A stretch of 64,000 bases of DNA from the NCBI GenBank assembly GCA_007741555.1, contig CP036526.1, positions 4,588,001 through 4,652,000 on the forward strand. Reading direction: 5' to 3'. The position numbers and the translations under genes were made by a program. This DNA is from Stieleria marina (GTDB taxonomy: Bacteria > Planctomycetota > Planctomycetia > Pirellulales > Pirellulaceae). This document shows, one piece after another, positions 17,552 through 27,838 of the stretch (positions are counted from its first letter, which is position 1; each line of letters begins with the position of its first letter). The notes beneath the pieces are model-generated. The model did not search any database, was not told the DNA's origin, and saw only the letters and a program-made list of their open reading frames with translations.

Positions 17552-18392
17552 ATTCGACGATCTTCACATTCGACTGGCAGCGACGCGTTTCGCCGAACAG
17601 ACGACGCGGCAGGAGGTTGCTAGCTAACGACTAAGCGAATAGGGCGGATCTGATTGACGCTGATTTCTTTGCCAACCAGTGCCGACGATAGCAGCAAAGT
17701 TGCTTTGCGAAACCAGCGCGATTTACCTACTCGATAGCGGCCGCAAGCAATGCGCAACCACCTTTGCAGCTTTGCTAGACCCTCTGTGCAACCGCAAAGC
17801 TCGCCGTTTTGAATGACGCCAGAAGCGACACGCAATTGATTTTGGCGAGATGACGAACAATTAGCTAGTGGCGTAAAAACGCCACCGCCTAGCCCGTCAT
17901 GTAGGTCAAACGACAGGCATATTAAGATTCGGCCTGAATGGCTGACGAGCACAGCGAAAACACAGCTGGAGCAAGTCGTCCACCCCATCAGTGGACGTTC
18001 GGAAACCCGCAGACGATTTCGAATCAGGCCTTTTTTTGCCTGTGGCGATCGACTTTTGATTCTCGCCGAAAGAATACATTGCTATATTTTTGTATTGCAT
18101 TGACGCAGCTTTCTGACTGGGGGGGCAAATTCAATGCCGCAGTCCGTGTTGAATCGCCGTCCAATGATATCGCATCTTGCGAAGCGGCAAACCCGGATCC
18201 AGCCTGCAACAGCGAGCTGAACTTTGGGTGAAAACGATCCAACACTCGGCAGCGGTTTTGATATGCGAAATGCGAATAACAGTGAGACAGAGAATTCTTG
18301 GTGTTGGGCAGTTTTTGCTCGTTGGCATTTTGCCGGCGCGAAGAGGTACTTTTGTCAAGCAGCTGCTAGATGCACAACTTTTCAAATGATTT
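17552..18392. other. Long intergenic region before the PAS kinase; no gene supported
   Basis: About 840 bases without a credible gene. A small hairpin GTGGCG-TAAAAA-CGCCAC lies at 17868-17885. An AT-rich tract near 18050-18110 (GAATACATTGCTATATTTTTG) is the best place for a promoter of the kinase gene. Frames at 17620-17988 (minus) and 18224-18415 (plus) show no motif or ribosome binding site. An unannotated RNA here cannot be excluded. Confidence 0.5.
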
Positions 18393-21300
18393 ATGGCTTC
18401 TACGACCCACCATGAGTATACCGAATCGCTGGCGGAATCTTCCGGCCTAGCAACTTGGCTGTTTGACCAATCTTGCGACGCACTGTTCTTGATGGACTTG
18501 TCGACCGGGGTGATTCGGCAAGCCAACGGTGCGGCAGCACGGCTGACTGGTCGTCCGGTAAAGGAGCTCTGCAAACTTGACTGCAAAGACATCTTTGACG
18601 ATGCGAACATCGATCGCCATCTGACTGGTTCGTTAGTGATTTGCAAAAAGGATGGCACCCGGGTTTCCGGCGAAGCATCCAGTGGTGTCGTTGAATTCGA
18701 CGGCGAAGATTGCCACTTGCTAAAGTTCGTTTCCTCGCCAAGCGATCCACCAGTCGTTGCGTTTACCGAAACGCCGAAGCAGTCGATTCCGGCCAAGGAA
18801 TACCAGACCGATTACTTTCGCAACCTGCTGGATGACATCGGCGCGATCATTTGGGAAGCCGACCTGCCGTTCCGGGGAATCAATTATATCAGCGGACAGC
18901 TGACAGCGATTCTGGGTTACTCGGTCGAGCAGTGGATGGCAGACCCGCAGTCTTGGGAGAAATCGATCTATTCCGAAGACCATGAGTTCACGATGAAATG
19001 CTGCAACGACAGCATTGCCGACGGACGGGACCACTGCCTGGAGTACCGTGCGGTTGCCGCCGACGGACGCATCGTTTGGATCGAGGATCGAATCAGCGTA
19101 CTGCATGACGATCAAGGCGAACCGTACCGAGTGCGCGGCGTGATGATTGACGTCACCGAAGCCAAGCGATCCGAAGAACTGATTCGATTCCAACGCGAAC
19201 AGCACCGTCTGCTGGTCGACCATGCTCCCATCTGTGTTCACAGCATCGATTCCGATGGCAAGCTCGCGTCACTCAATCCCAAGGGACTCGATTTGATCGG
19301 AGCAAGCAGCTTTGACGAAATGGCCGGACTACCTTATCTAGATTTCATCTCTGAAAAAGAACGTCCGCACGTCGATGAATTGCTTCAACAAGCGTACAAC
19401 GGTATTTCTTCGCACTTTGAATTTGACTGTTCCACCAAGCATGGTGTTCGACGTTTCAAGTCAAACTTCATTCCGATCCAGGAATTAGACGGAGAAGTAA
19501 GAACCATCATGGGGACCAGTGAAGATGTCACTGAGTCGCACAAGGTGATGCACAAACTTCGTCTACAGGATCGCGCGATTGAATCCGCGGGACAAGGAAT
19601 CCTGATTGCCGACGTCCTGAATGATGAATTCAAACTGATCTACTGCAATCCTGCCTTCGAACAGATCACTCGGCTCAGCCATCAAAAAGTAGTCGGCTCC
19701 GACGGGACCGATTTGGCGATCGATGACAGCGGCCTGACGATCGACCAGTTTCTCCGAGCGACGAAGTCGTCCGACCAATCGGCCAGTGTGGTACACCGCA
19801 CCTGCGAGTCGCAAAACACCATTTGTAGCAGCGAAATCAACGTGTCGATGGTGTTTGACGACCACGGTGATGTCACGCACCTGGTTTGTTTTTGGAAAGA
19901 CATCAGTGACCGGGTTCACATGGAATCACAGTTGCGTCGCAGCGAGCAACTTTTCCGGACGCTCAGCGAACATTCGCCCAGCGGCGTTCTGCTCTTTGAC
20001 GTCGACGGAGATCTGACTTATCTGAACAGCGTCGGCGCGTCCATCTTACAAACCGTCGAAAGCCAATGCCTTGGCGACGGATGGAAACGACGGATCGAAC
20101 GCAGAGATCGCACGAAGTTAGCGAAAGCATTTGACAAGCTACGCGAAAATGGCGAATCCTTTGCTCTTGAACTTCAGTTCATCGATTCACTTGGAAAAAC
20201 CAACTGGGTTCAGCTTCGCACCAGCGCAAGAATCAGCGACGGCAAAAACGTTGTGGGCTACGTCGGTTCGCTAGTCGATATTTCGCAACAAAAATTGCAC
20301 GTCGAACAGCTTGCACAGAACGAACGACGATACCGGGCAATGGTCGAGAACGCGCCCGAAGGGATCGCGATCTACGACCCTCAACAATGTCGTTTTATCG
20401 ACTGGAACGACAGCGCTCTCGCGTTGTTTGGATATGGCGCCGAATCATTTGCAAGTCTGGATTTCCCTAGCCTGCTGCCTTTGGTTCAACCCGAAGGCAC
20501 CGCTTCGTACGAATTGATGGCCCCGCAGATCCAAAGCGTGCTGGACGGCCAGACGACGTTATTCGAATGCCACTTTCAAAACTCAGCTGGGCACAGTTTT
20601 CCCTGCGAAGTTCAATTGGCCATGCATCCGGCCGTTGGCCGCCAGCTGATTCGAGCCAGCATCTCTGATCGCACCGAACAACATGCTTCACGCGAAAAAA
20701 TGCGTCACATTCGTTTGGCTCTGGAACACACATCGGACGCGATGTATGTGATATCCCCGGATTCGCGAATCATCGACGTCAACCAAGCGACCTGTGATGC
20801 ACTGGGCTACACACGCGAAGAACTGCTATCAATGGAAACCTCATCGATCAAAGAAGGATCCCAAACGGACGATTGGCACATCCTGTTTGAGCGACTCAAA
20901 GACATAGACAGCTGCACCATCGAATCGGTTCACGTTCGCAAAGACGGAACCAGCTTTCCGGTAGAAGTGTCCGCTGCGTATTCCAATGTCGGTCAAGAGT
21001 TCATTGTCGCGTTGGCACGCGACATCTCGGAACGGACAGAAGCCTACGACCGGATTCGCCAACGCGAAACTCAGCTCGCCCACGTTAGCCGCCAGTCGAC
21101 AATGGGAGAGTTGGTCGCTGGAATCGCACACGAAGTCAACCAGCCGCTTTATTCGATCGTTAACTTTGCCAAAGCGACCAACATTCGCCTGGAAGCGTTG
21201 ATCGAAGAGATTCCTGACAGCAAGAAATTGGGCGATTTACGTGATTGGAATGAACAGATCGCCATCGCGGCCGGCAACGCAGGCGACATCATTCACCGCA

Positions 21301-21800
21301 TGGGCAGCTACGTAGCGAAACGATCTTTGCCAACGCTGCCCGCCGAGATCGATCCCGCGATTCTTGGCGCGATCGAGTTGCTGAACCACGAATTGAAGCG
21401 TGCCAATATTGCGTTGGACTTAGATTTGAATGCGAATCAAACAAAAGTGGTGCTAGACCACATACGCATCCAACAAATTATTGTTAACTTGGTAATCAAT
21501 GCGATTGAAGCGATTGAGCAAAACATGTCGGCTTGTCGTGAAATTGTCGTGACAACGAAGGTTACTAAGGGCAGCGTAACGGTAACGGTTTCAGATTCTG
21601 GACCCGGTTTTTCGCAGGGATCGAATAATTTGTTCGAAGCCCTGACTTCCACAAAAGAGAATGCAATGGGTATGGGGCTAGCCGTCGTGAACACGATTCT
21701 CGACGAACATGCCGGGGACTTGTCCTTGGAAACAAGTGCGGCGGGCGGAGCGTCTCTTGTATTTTCGTTACCTATCTACAGTGAGATTGGTAATGTTTGA
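18393..21800 (+). CDS. Soluble sensor histidine kinase with about seven PAS domains
   Basis: 1135 residues without signal peptide or membrane segment. About seven PAS/PAC units follow each other (roughly residues 15-115, 140-260, 268-385, 390-505, 513-635, 645-765, 770-885), several ending in the PAC-type signature DVTE or DISER. The kinase core starts with GELVAGIAHEVNQPL, in which His913 is the phosphoacceptor. The ATPase domain has the N-box NLVINAIEAIEQ, G1 DSGPGF and G2 MGMGLAV. The HEVNQPL form is typical of FixL/DctB/TtrS-type kinases. The stop overlaps the start of the regulator gene by 8 bases, so the two form a cognate pair. Signals could be redox, gas or small ligands; no haem or flavin site can be assigned. 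Confidence 0.93.
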   Translation: MASTTHHEYTESLAESSGLATWLFDQSCDALFLMDLSTGVIRQANGAAARLTGRPVKELCKLDCKDIFDDANIDRHLTGSLVICKKDGTRVSGEASSGVVEFDGEDCHLLKFVSSPSDPPVVAFTETPKQSIPAKEYQTDYFRNLLDDIGAIIWEADLPFRGINYISGQLTAILGYSVEQWMADPQSWEKSIYSEDHEFTMKCCNDSIADGRDHCLEYRAVAADGRIVWIEDRISVLHDDQGEPYRVRGVMIDVTEAKRSEELIRFQREQHRLLVDHAPICVHSIDSDGKLASLNPKGLDLIGASSFDEMAGLPYLDFISEKERPHVDELLQQAYNGISSHFEFDCSTKHGVRRFKSNFIPIQELDGEVRTIMGTSEDVTESHKVMHKLRLQDRAIESAGQGILIADVLNDEFKLIYCNPAFEQITRLSHQKVVGSDGTDLAIDDSGLTIDQFLRATKSSDQSASVVHRTCESQNTICSSEINVSMVFDDHGDVTHLVCFWKDISDRVHMESQLRRSEQLFRTLSEHSPSGVLLFDVDGDLTYLNSVGASILQTVESQCLGDGWKRRIERRDRTKLAKAFDKLRENGESFALELQFIDSLGKTNWVQLRTSARISDGKNVVGYVGSLVDISQQKLHVEQLAQNERRYRAMVENAPEGIAIYDPQQCRFIDWNDSALALFGYGAESFASLDFPSLLPLVQPEGTASYELMAPQIQSVLDGQTTLFECHFQNSAGHSFPCEVQLAMHPAVGRQLIRASISDRTEQHASREKMRHIRLALEHTSDAMYVISPDSRIIDVNQATCDALGYTREELLSMETSSIKEGSQTDDWHILFERLKDIDSCTIESVHVRKDGTSFPVEVSAAYSNVGQEFIVALARDISERTEAYDRIRQRETQLAHVSRQSTMGELVAGIAHEVNQPLYSIVNFAKATNIRLEALIEEIPDSKKLGDLRDWNEQIAIAAGNAGDIIHRMGSYVAKRSLPTLPAEIDPAILGAIELLNHELKRANIALDLDLNANQTKVVLDHIRIQQIIVNLVINAIEAIEQNMSACREIVVTTKVTKGSVTVTVSDSGPGFSQGSNNLFEALTSTKENAMGMGLAVVNTILDEHAGDLSLETSAAGGASLVFSLPIYSEIGNV

Positions 21801-22428
21801 TCAGTCAACTGTATTTGTCGTTGACGATGATTCTCAAGCAAGAGAATCCGTGTGTGCCCTCGTCCAATCGATGGGCATCCACACCAAGTCCTATGCGTCG
21901 GGCGAAGAATTGCTCAGCGACATCGACGAAAACGCACGCGGATGCGTAGTATCGGACCTACGCATGGTCGGCATGAGCGGGCTCGAGTTGCAGGATGCGC
22001 TTCGCGGCAGAGGAAACACGATTCCTCTAATTCTGATTACCGCGCACCCGCGAACCTCTCACACCGTTCGCGCCATCCGGCGTGGGGCCGTTTCGCTACT
22101 GGAAAAGCCCTACCAGGACGACGACTTGTGGGATGCAATCCGTGAAGCGCTGCAGCTTTGCGAAAACCTGATCGATCAGCAACGGCAGCAACGAGTTCTC
22201 AAGCGAAGGCTTCACGCGTTGTCGGAAAAAGAAACGCAAGTCATGCGGCTGATGATCGACGGTGCCGCGAACAAATCGATCGCGCATCACTTGAATGTAA
22301 GCGTCCGAACGGTGGAAAATCGCCGCCACGACGTCTTCGAGAAAATGAAAGCCAACTCGCTGGCCGAGCTTGTCAAAATGGTTGTGTCGATTGACGACCA
22401 CAATGGCCAAGATGACCTGACGCCCTAG
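21793..22428 (+). CDS. FixJ/TtrR-family response regulator (receiver + LuxR-type HTH)
   Basis: The ATG at 21793 overlaps the kinase stop (AATGTTTGA), which implies translational coupling; the open frame from 21709 inside the kinase is not used. The receiver has DDD near residue 10, the phosphoacceptor in CVVSDLRMVGMSG and the conserved Lys in LLEKPYQDDDLW. The C-terminal HTH is LSEKETQVMRLMIDGAANKSIAHHLNVSVRTVENRR, the NarL/FixJ fold with the recognition helix VRTVENRR. It should be phosphorylated by the multi-PAS kinase and bind DNA as a dimer. Target genes are not adjacent: the next gene is on the other strand. Confidence 0.95.
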   Translation: MFDQSTVFVVDDDSQARESVCALVQSMGIHTKSYASGEELLSDIDENARGCVVSDLRMVGMSGLELQDALRGRGNTIPLILITAHPRTSHTVRAIRRGAVSLLEKPYQDDDLWDAIREALQLCENLIDQQRQQRVLKRRLHALSEKETQVMRLMIDGAANKSIAHHLNVSVRTVENRRHDVFEKMKANSLAELVKMVVSIDDHNGQDDLTP

Positions 22429-22517
22429 ACAAGATCGCTGCCGCGACGTGCAATGCTGATGAACACATCGATTTGCACACAGTGAGCTTTCACGGCGGAT
22501 CGTTTTTGCTAAGTGAC

Positions 22518-23531
22518 TCAGCGGCTTAGTGGTGCAGACGGTTCTTCAGTGTGACGATCGACAAACTGGTCGATCGCCTTGCCGTCGATCTGTTTGTCTT
22601 GGGGAAAGGGTCGCTCCAACAGCCACCACTCTTCGGTAAAACTGGCTGATTCCCCCGCCGCCAAGTTTTCCGCGGGTCCAATCGGTTCCAGTTCGACCAT
22701 CTCTCGGTCTTTGGGATACCAAACCGAAGCCGTCAATCCAGCGACTTCGTTGTAGCTGCGATCGGGAAACGTCGCGAATCGTTTCACAAACACTTGGTCT
22801 GTCGGAGCAAGATATGCCAACCATCCACGATGCGAATCAAAACCCAGCTTGGGAAACTGCGGAGCCCCTTTGATGATCACATGGTCTGTTGAAACAGTGA
22901 TCTGGGAATCCTGCGGATTAATCGAAATCGTCTTTCCGTCCGGGTACATCACATAGCCACTGGGAAAACGGCCGCGCGGACTTCGCGGTATCACCGCAAT
23001 CCCGTTGCCCACCGCAAACGTACGGCTCCAGTGGCATAAGCTGACCAGTTGCTCGGACACATTGTCGATGGTCTGCGTACAGATCAAACGCGACGAGTCG
23101 GCGGACAATGCAAACGAACGAACTAGACGCACTCCCGACAACGGATCAACTTGGCTAGTCAGCGTCGCCGCGCGAGGACCAACGATCACGCCTTGCCATT
23201 GCCCCATCCAGAGCAATGGCCCACGACGCACCACCTTTTCCGGACCGATGTCGAACCGGCCTGCGTTCATCGGACCTCGCTTCATGTCCTCGGAGTACCG
23301 CCACCCTTCGTCACCGGATGGCAAGTACATCATGTTCGTGCCATCGAGCGAATATTCCAGGACTCGCCCACCCGCTGCCGGACAGAGCGTCACCGTGACG
23401 CGGTCGTTGCTCAAACGAATGCAGTCGTCGTAACCATAAAACGATACCACTTGCGCGCCATCATGGTCGGTCGCCAGCGCATACGTGGCCGTCATCAGCA
23501 AACACAACAAACTGGCACAGCGAAATATCAT
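22518..23531 (-). CDS. Secreted DUF4380-like protein (galactose-mutarotase-like fold)
   Basis: Signal peptide MIFRCASLLCLLMTATYALA, then CIRLSNDRVTVTLCPAAGGRVLEYSLDGTNMMYLP, a pattern seen in mutarotase-like beta-sandwich proteins of the DUF4380 group. Later strands include RRGPLLWMGQWQGVIVGP and SFTEEWWLLERPF. These folds usually bind sugars. Its ATG overlaps the stop of the upstream RND exporter gene by 4 bases (ATGA), so the two are translationally coupled, and an exported carbohydrate- or lipid-linked ligand is plausible. Catalytic His/Glu residues of true mutarotases could not be assigned. Confidence 0.72.
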   Translation of the reverse strand: MIFRCASLLCLLMTATYALATDHDGAQVVSFYGYDDCIRLSNDRVTVTLCPAAGGRVLEYSLDGTNMMYLPSGDEGWRYSEDMKRGPMNAGRFDIGPEKVVRRGPLLWMGQWQGVIVGPRAATLTSQVDPLSGVRLVRSFALSADSSRLICTQTIDNVSEQLVSLCHWSRTFAVGNGIAVIPRSPRGRFPSGYVMYPDGKTISINPQDSQITVSTDHVIIKGAPQFPKLGFDSHRGWLAYLAPTDQVFVKRFATFPDRSYNEVAGLTASVWYPKDREMVELEPIGPAENLAAGESASFTEEWWLLERPFPQDKQIDGKAIDQFVDRHTEEPSAPLSR

Positions 23532-25876
23532 GATGAAGGCTCGTCTGACGGTGGGAGATTCGAATCAGCGGACCGATCGGCATCGGGAGGCACAAGCGAT
23601 GACCCGCGTAAACTGGGCGGGGCATATCTTAGCAGCAACGCTGGCAGGAAAATTAGATCGGCAAAGAGCGCAGAACCGATGGTCAAGATTCCCATCGCCG
23701 CGAAGATCCGAAAATCACGCGAATCGCTAAACAGAGCCGTGCTGAAACCAATCATCAGAATCATCGTCGTCATGATCAACGCGGTTCCAACACCGACAAA
23801 CGCTTTGCGAATCACGGCGTCACGGTTCACGCCGCCACGGTCTTCTTCGCGAAACCGCGTCAAGAAATGGATGCTGTCATCCACTGCGATTCCCAAGCAG
23901 ACAGTGAAGGCACAAACACTGACAATCTCCAGGTTCTGCCCCCAGACGTACAGCAAGAAACCCGTGAACGCCAAAGGAAATAGATTCGGCACCACCGATA
24001 TCAATCCAATACGAACCGATCGGTAGACGAAAGCCAATACAATAAAAATGACGATAATGGCTGTTCCCAAACTGAGCGCTAAATCCACCACGATCTGGTA
24101 CAGATCTTTCCAACGCCAAACGGCATTACCAGTTAGCTGAACTTGAAACAAAGGATGGTCCTTCATGACCTTATCCAGCTGCACTTCGATCCGATCAAAA
24201 ACAGGACCGTACTGCGCGATCCCAATGTCCTGCAGGCGAAACGCGACTTTGGCTCGGTGATACTCCGGTGTGAAGTAAGCTCGTTTCAACTGAGGTGGAA
24301 GCAACTCCAACAACGCCATCCGATCCTCTGGCTCGCCTTCCCCCGGCAATCCGCTCAACAAACGGTGGATCGAAAGCGGATTTCCAATCAGCGGTTCGGT
24401 CCCCAGAATGCGTTCGACTTCACCGACTACCGTTAGTATTTCACCCGAATCGCTGGCGACGTCGGGAAAACTGATTTGCACGGCAGCCGATTCCATTCCT
24501 CCAAATGCCTTGTCGATGTGAGCCAATGCCTGCACGGGTTCGCTGGACTCTGCCAAGTTACTGGTCAGCCGTTCGTCGGGACGCAGCATCATCGTGAACA
24601 GCGAAAAGGCCACGGTCATAACAATCGCGAGCCAGCCGACCGGCACCGCATGTTTCAATACAAAATCGATCACCCCCGTGACACGTTCCAGATTCTGATC
24701 CACCAAGTTGCGACCGTAGCCAATGTGGACATTCCGTCCCCACCGACTGGCACAGGCAATCGGAATAACGGTGACAACCGCGACAAACATGGTCAACACA
24801 CCGACCACGCAGCAATAGCCAAATTCATGCACTGTTTCATGCTTTGCCAACACCAGCGAACCAAATCCGATGGCCGTAGTCAGCGACGTCAGCCAGCATG
24901 CCAACCCGACTTCCCGAATCGAACGTCGCGTGGCATCGCGGGGCGACAAACCAGCGGCCCGGTGTTTGCGAATCTGCACCATCATGTGAACACCGTCAGT
25001 AAACCCAACCATGCACAACAACACGGGCACGACAACGGTGTTGAATGGATTGCTTGTCCAGCCAGCATAGTGAAAGATACCGATCGTCCAAAACGAACCG
25101 AGTATCGGCGCCAGCGAAACAATCAGGACAGGAGTCAGTCCGCGAAACAGAATCAGTGCCACTACCAATGCAATCGCATAGCCGATCATCTGAAACTTGC
25201 GTTCGTTTTCGCGACTGGACGAAACGCGGCTTAGCCGAATCGGAACATCGCCTGTCACTTGAAATGACATGTCGATGCTTGGATACTTCGCAACCGCTGC
25301 TGTAGCACCATCGCGAAGCGCGTCGGTGCAATCACTGTCTTGGGTGACAAAAATCCAGTCGATGTTGACCATCAACAGCATCGTCTTAGCGTCCTTGGAC
25401 AGTAGTTGCCCGGCAATCAAAGGATGTTGCAGAGCACGTTCTTTGGCATCATCGAAACGAGCCTGCGTCGCATTTCGCCGCGGCAGAGAATTTTCGGCCA
25501 GTCCAAAAATATTCATCGGCGGTGCTTCGTCCATCCACAGCACACTGCGAACATGCTGCAGCGATTCGATCGCGCCGACCGCATCCCGAATCGCCTCACT
25601 GCCCTCGGGTGTGAAGAACGAATCGCTTCTGGCGACGACAATCACATCCCCCGATGCAACCTGTACGGGCGACACGTTTGGCGGCGGACGTTTGACATCC
25701 TCCGTTTTGCCGAACTGCCGATTCGGTTGGCTTACTTCGGCCGTTGGCTCAGGCAGCAGCAGATAGGGATCGTAGTGACCGATCCCTGTTACAACGGTGA
25801 CGACGACAATCAAAAAGCAAGTTACCCACCGATGATCGACGATCCAATCTGCCAAGAAGCCGAACTGATTACGCAC
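23528..25876 (-). CDS. RND-superfamily (MMPL-type) exporter
   Basis: 782 residues beginning at a GTG. The topology is classical: one N-terminal span (WVTCFLIVVVTVVTGIG), a large periplasmic loop, five more spans (from MIGYAIALVVALILF), then a repeat of the plan starting near HAVPVGWLAIVMTVAFSLFTM. The second half contains the functional region VCLGIAVDDSIHFLTRFREE, where the Asp-Asp pair in helix TM10 is the likely proton relay, and the matching GFTDGVHMMVQIRKHR in the first half. Members export lipids, hopanoids or drugs using the proton gradient. The acyltransferase and deacetylase genes upstream on the same strand suggest a lipid or envelope substrate. Confidence 0.88.
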   Translation of the reverse strand: MRNQFGFLADWIVDHRWVTCFLIVVVTVVTGIGHYDPYLLLPEPTAEVSQPNRQFGKTEDVKRPPPNVSPVQVASGDVIVVARSDSFFTPEGSEAIRDAVGAIESLQHVRSVLWMDEAPPMNIFGLAENSLPRRNATQARFDDAKERALQHPLIAGQLLSKDAKTMLLMVNIDWIFVTQDSDCTDALRDGATAAVAKYPSIDMSFQVTGDVPIRLSRVSSSRENERKFQMIGYAIALVVALILFRGLTPVLIVSLAPILGSFWTIGIFHYAGWTSNPFNTVVVPVLLCMVGFTDGVHMMVQIRKHRAAGLSPRDATRRSIREVGLACWLTSLTTAIGFGSLVLAKHETVHEFGYCCVVGVLTMFVAVVTVIPIACASRWGRNVHIGYGRNLVDQNLERVTGVIDFVLKHAVPVGWLAIVMTVAFSLFTMMLRPDERLTSNLAESSEPVQALAHIDKAFGGMESAAVQISFPDVASDSGEILTVVGEVERILGTEPLIGNPLSIHRLLSGLPGEGEPEDRMALLELLPPQLKRAYFTPEYHRAKVAFRLQDIGIAQYGPVFDRIEVQLDKVMKDHPLFQVQLTGNAVWRWKDLYQIVVDLALSLGTAIIVIFIVLAFVYRSVRIGLISVVPNLFPLAFTGFLLYVWGQNLEIVSVCAFTVCLGIAVDDSIHFLTRFREEDRGGVNRDAVIRKAFVGVGTALIMTTMILMIGFSTALFSDSRDFRIFAAMGILTIGSALFADLIFLPALLLRYAPPSLRGSSLVPPDADRSADSNLPPSDEPSS

Positions 25877-26008
25877 AACGATAGATTCCAGTGGAAAAGT
25901 GATTTAGCGTATCGGGACTGCGATCGCCAGCGACCGGTTGGCCAATTCCAATGCGGCGGGCCCATTGTCTTTTTTCAATGCACGGGAGATGGGGAAACCG
26001 CCGTGAGT

Positions 26009-26617
26009 TTAAACTTCCTTGAGTGCTCGAACGGCGTTGCGTGCTCGTTCCAAAAAATCCTTCTTCGGTTCGCCGGCTTCCAAAAAGATGGGTGCACCAA
26101 TCGTAATACAGCTTAGCAGTGGCACAGGAAGGATTTCGCCGCGCGGCAAGATGCGGTTCACGTTGTCGATGTACACAGGCACCAACTCCAGGTCAGGCCG
26201 TTTCTTTCCCATGTAATACAGCCCGCTCTTGAACTTGCCCATTTCTTCTTCGCCCGACGAACGACCGCCCTCAGGAAAAACGATCAGCGAGTACACGTCG
26301 CCCATCTGTTCCAGCATGATGTCAATCGGACTGCGATGGACTTTGATCTCCTTGCGGTCAATCAACAGCGCATTGAAACTCTTTGCCATGTGCGGTTTCA
26401 GCCAGCCCTTGGTCCAGTAATCTTTGGCGGCAACGGGTCGCGTGATATTGCGCAGCGCGCGCGGCAAGGCAGACCACAAGACGACGGCGTCCAAATGGCT
26501 GGTGTGGTTGGCAAAGTAGATGCGTTGGCAGGTTTCTGGCTGGCAATCGACCCAACGCACAGTGAACCCGCTAAACAACTTTGCCAAGATAACGATGAAC
26601 TGGCTAGTAACTGTCAT
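26009..26617 (-). CDS. 1-acyl-glycerol-phosphate acyltransferase family protein (PlsC-like)
   Basis: 202 residues. Motif I is YFANHTSHLDAVVLW (the HX4D catalytic pair), and motif III is SLIVFPEGGRSSGEEEM. A hydrophobic start (FIVILAKLFSGFTV) may anchor it in the membrane. The enzyme transfers acyl chains from acyl-ACP or acyl-CoA to a glycerolipid or other hydroxyl acceptor. It is slightly short compared with PlsC (about 240). It lies between the deacetylase gene and the RND exporter on the same strand (gaps 115 and 132 bases), so cotranscription is possible. Confidence 0.87.
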   Translation of the reverse strand: MTVTSQFIVILAKLFSGFTVRWVDCQPETCQRIYFANHTSHLDAVVLWSALPRALRNITRPVAAKDYWTKGWLKPHMAKSFNALLIDRKEIKVHRSPIDIMLEQMGDVYSLIVFPEGGRSSGEEEMGKFKSGLYYMGKKRPDLELVPVYIDNVNRILPRGEILPVPLLSCITIGAPIFLEAGEPKKDFLERARNAVRALKEV

Positions 26618-26732
26618 GCAGACATTCTACGCGGCAGCTGAGTTCCTGCGAAGAAGGCAGCGGGATAACACAGGGCCAACGTCATGCCCGGTATGCAGCC
26701 ATGCCGGCAACCGAACCTAGTAACGCCGAATT

Positions 26733-27608
26733 CTAAACCGTCATCGACGCCATGGTTTCGGCGAACGAAGTCGCAGGAGGCAAGAAATAGCGGACCGTCG
26801 GTTCGCCGTCGACTTTTCGCGGATCAAAACTGGTCCAGTTCAAGAAGCGATTGAATTCGCCATCGCCGTGAAACCGTCGGATATGAAAAGCATCGCGACC
26901 GGGCAGGTTGTAGGCGCCATAAGCGCTGCAAAACCCGCTCAACCCAGCTTCGTAGACGGTTTCGATCGCCGCTTGAGTCAACTGCGCGGGCATTCCAAAT
27001 GGAAACGCAAAGTAGCGAACCTTGCGGCCGATGATCTGCTCCAGTTCGATCTTGGCATCGATGATTTCACTATGGATCTCGGCGGCCGAGTGAACATTGG
27101 CAAAATCGACGTGGCTACGAGTGTGCAATCCGATTTCGATTCCCAGGTCGGAGAACTCACGAATCTGTGACACCGTGTTGACCGCCAGAGACACGCCGCT
27201 TTCGCAATCATGCGGAAAACTTTCTTGCTGACGAATGCAGTTGACCGTCACGAAATAAACGGTTGGCATTTTCTTTTCGACCAACAACGGCAATGCGAAT
27301 TCGCAATTCTCTGCATAGCCGTCATCGAAGGTAAACGTGATCGTCGGGCGTTGTGATTCGTTGACTCGGACCCGACGTTGAACTTCATCCAGCCCGACCG
27401 GGTCAAAATGTTCCAAGCAATAGTCGACTTGCTTGGCAAACGTATCGCGAGAAATCGTCCAGTCGTTGGGCGAATTGTTTGCGACGCGGTGATAGAACGG
27501 GACGTACATCGGAGCTTTGCCTTTACGACAGAGCTCTTCCATTCGCGCACGACGGAGCGACGATGTGGCCGCGACGCGTGCGCGGAGTGCGATATCCCTC
27601 AATCCCAT
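26733..27608 (-). CDS. Polysaccharide deacetylase (carbohydrate esterase 4-like)
   Basis: I use the ATG at 27608 (MGLRDIALRARVAATSS); the frame is open to 27821, but that part has no family similarity. The catalytic Asp pair is ITFTFDDGYAEN, and metal-binding histidines lie in GLHTRSHVDFANVHS. The N-terminal YVPFYHRV is also typical. Enzymes of this group remove N-acetyl groups from GlcNAc polymers or modify surface sugars. No signal peptide is evident, so it may act on a cytoplasmic or lipid-linked sugar. The neighbouring divergent gene is a sulfatase. Confidence 0.88.
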   Translation of the reverse strand: MGLRDIALRARVAATSSLRRARMEELCRKGKAPMYVPFYHRVANNSPNDWTISRDTFAKQVDYCLEHFDPVGLDEVQRRVRVNESQRPTITFTFDDGYAENCEFALPLLVEKKMPTVYFVTVNCIRQQESFPHDCESGVSLAVNTVSQIREFSDLGIEIGLHTRSHVDFANVHSAAEIHSEIIDAKIELEQIIGRKVRYFAFPFGMPAQLTQAAIETVYEAGLSGFCSAYGAYNLPGRDAFHIRRFHGDGEFNRFLNWTSFDPRKVDGEPTVRYFLPPATSFAETMASMTV

Positions 27609-27838
27609 CAAGTCGTGTATCCGCCAAACAGTAGGTACAATTGTGTCTCCTTCTTGATTTATCACACTCTTAAGCGACAGGCCCCCACGCTCTGCCACAC
27701 CTACTGGGGTATCCAGAGAGCCTTTGTTGCTGGGGCAGGTCGTGACGGTATTAGCGACGCACGCAGGCGCCCGGATTGAGTAAACTGACGCTTGATAAGC
27801 CAACGTTTTTCCCGGTCGCATCGAGGCATGCTAACACG

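Noticed and set aside
17620-17988. Minus-strand frame in the long gap before the PAS kinase
   Set aside because: Cys-rich random-looking translation, no binding site, no family resemblance.
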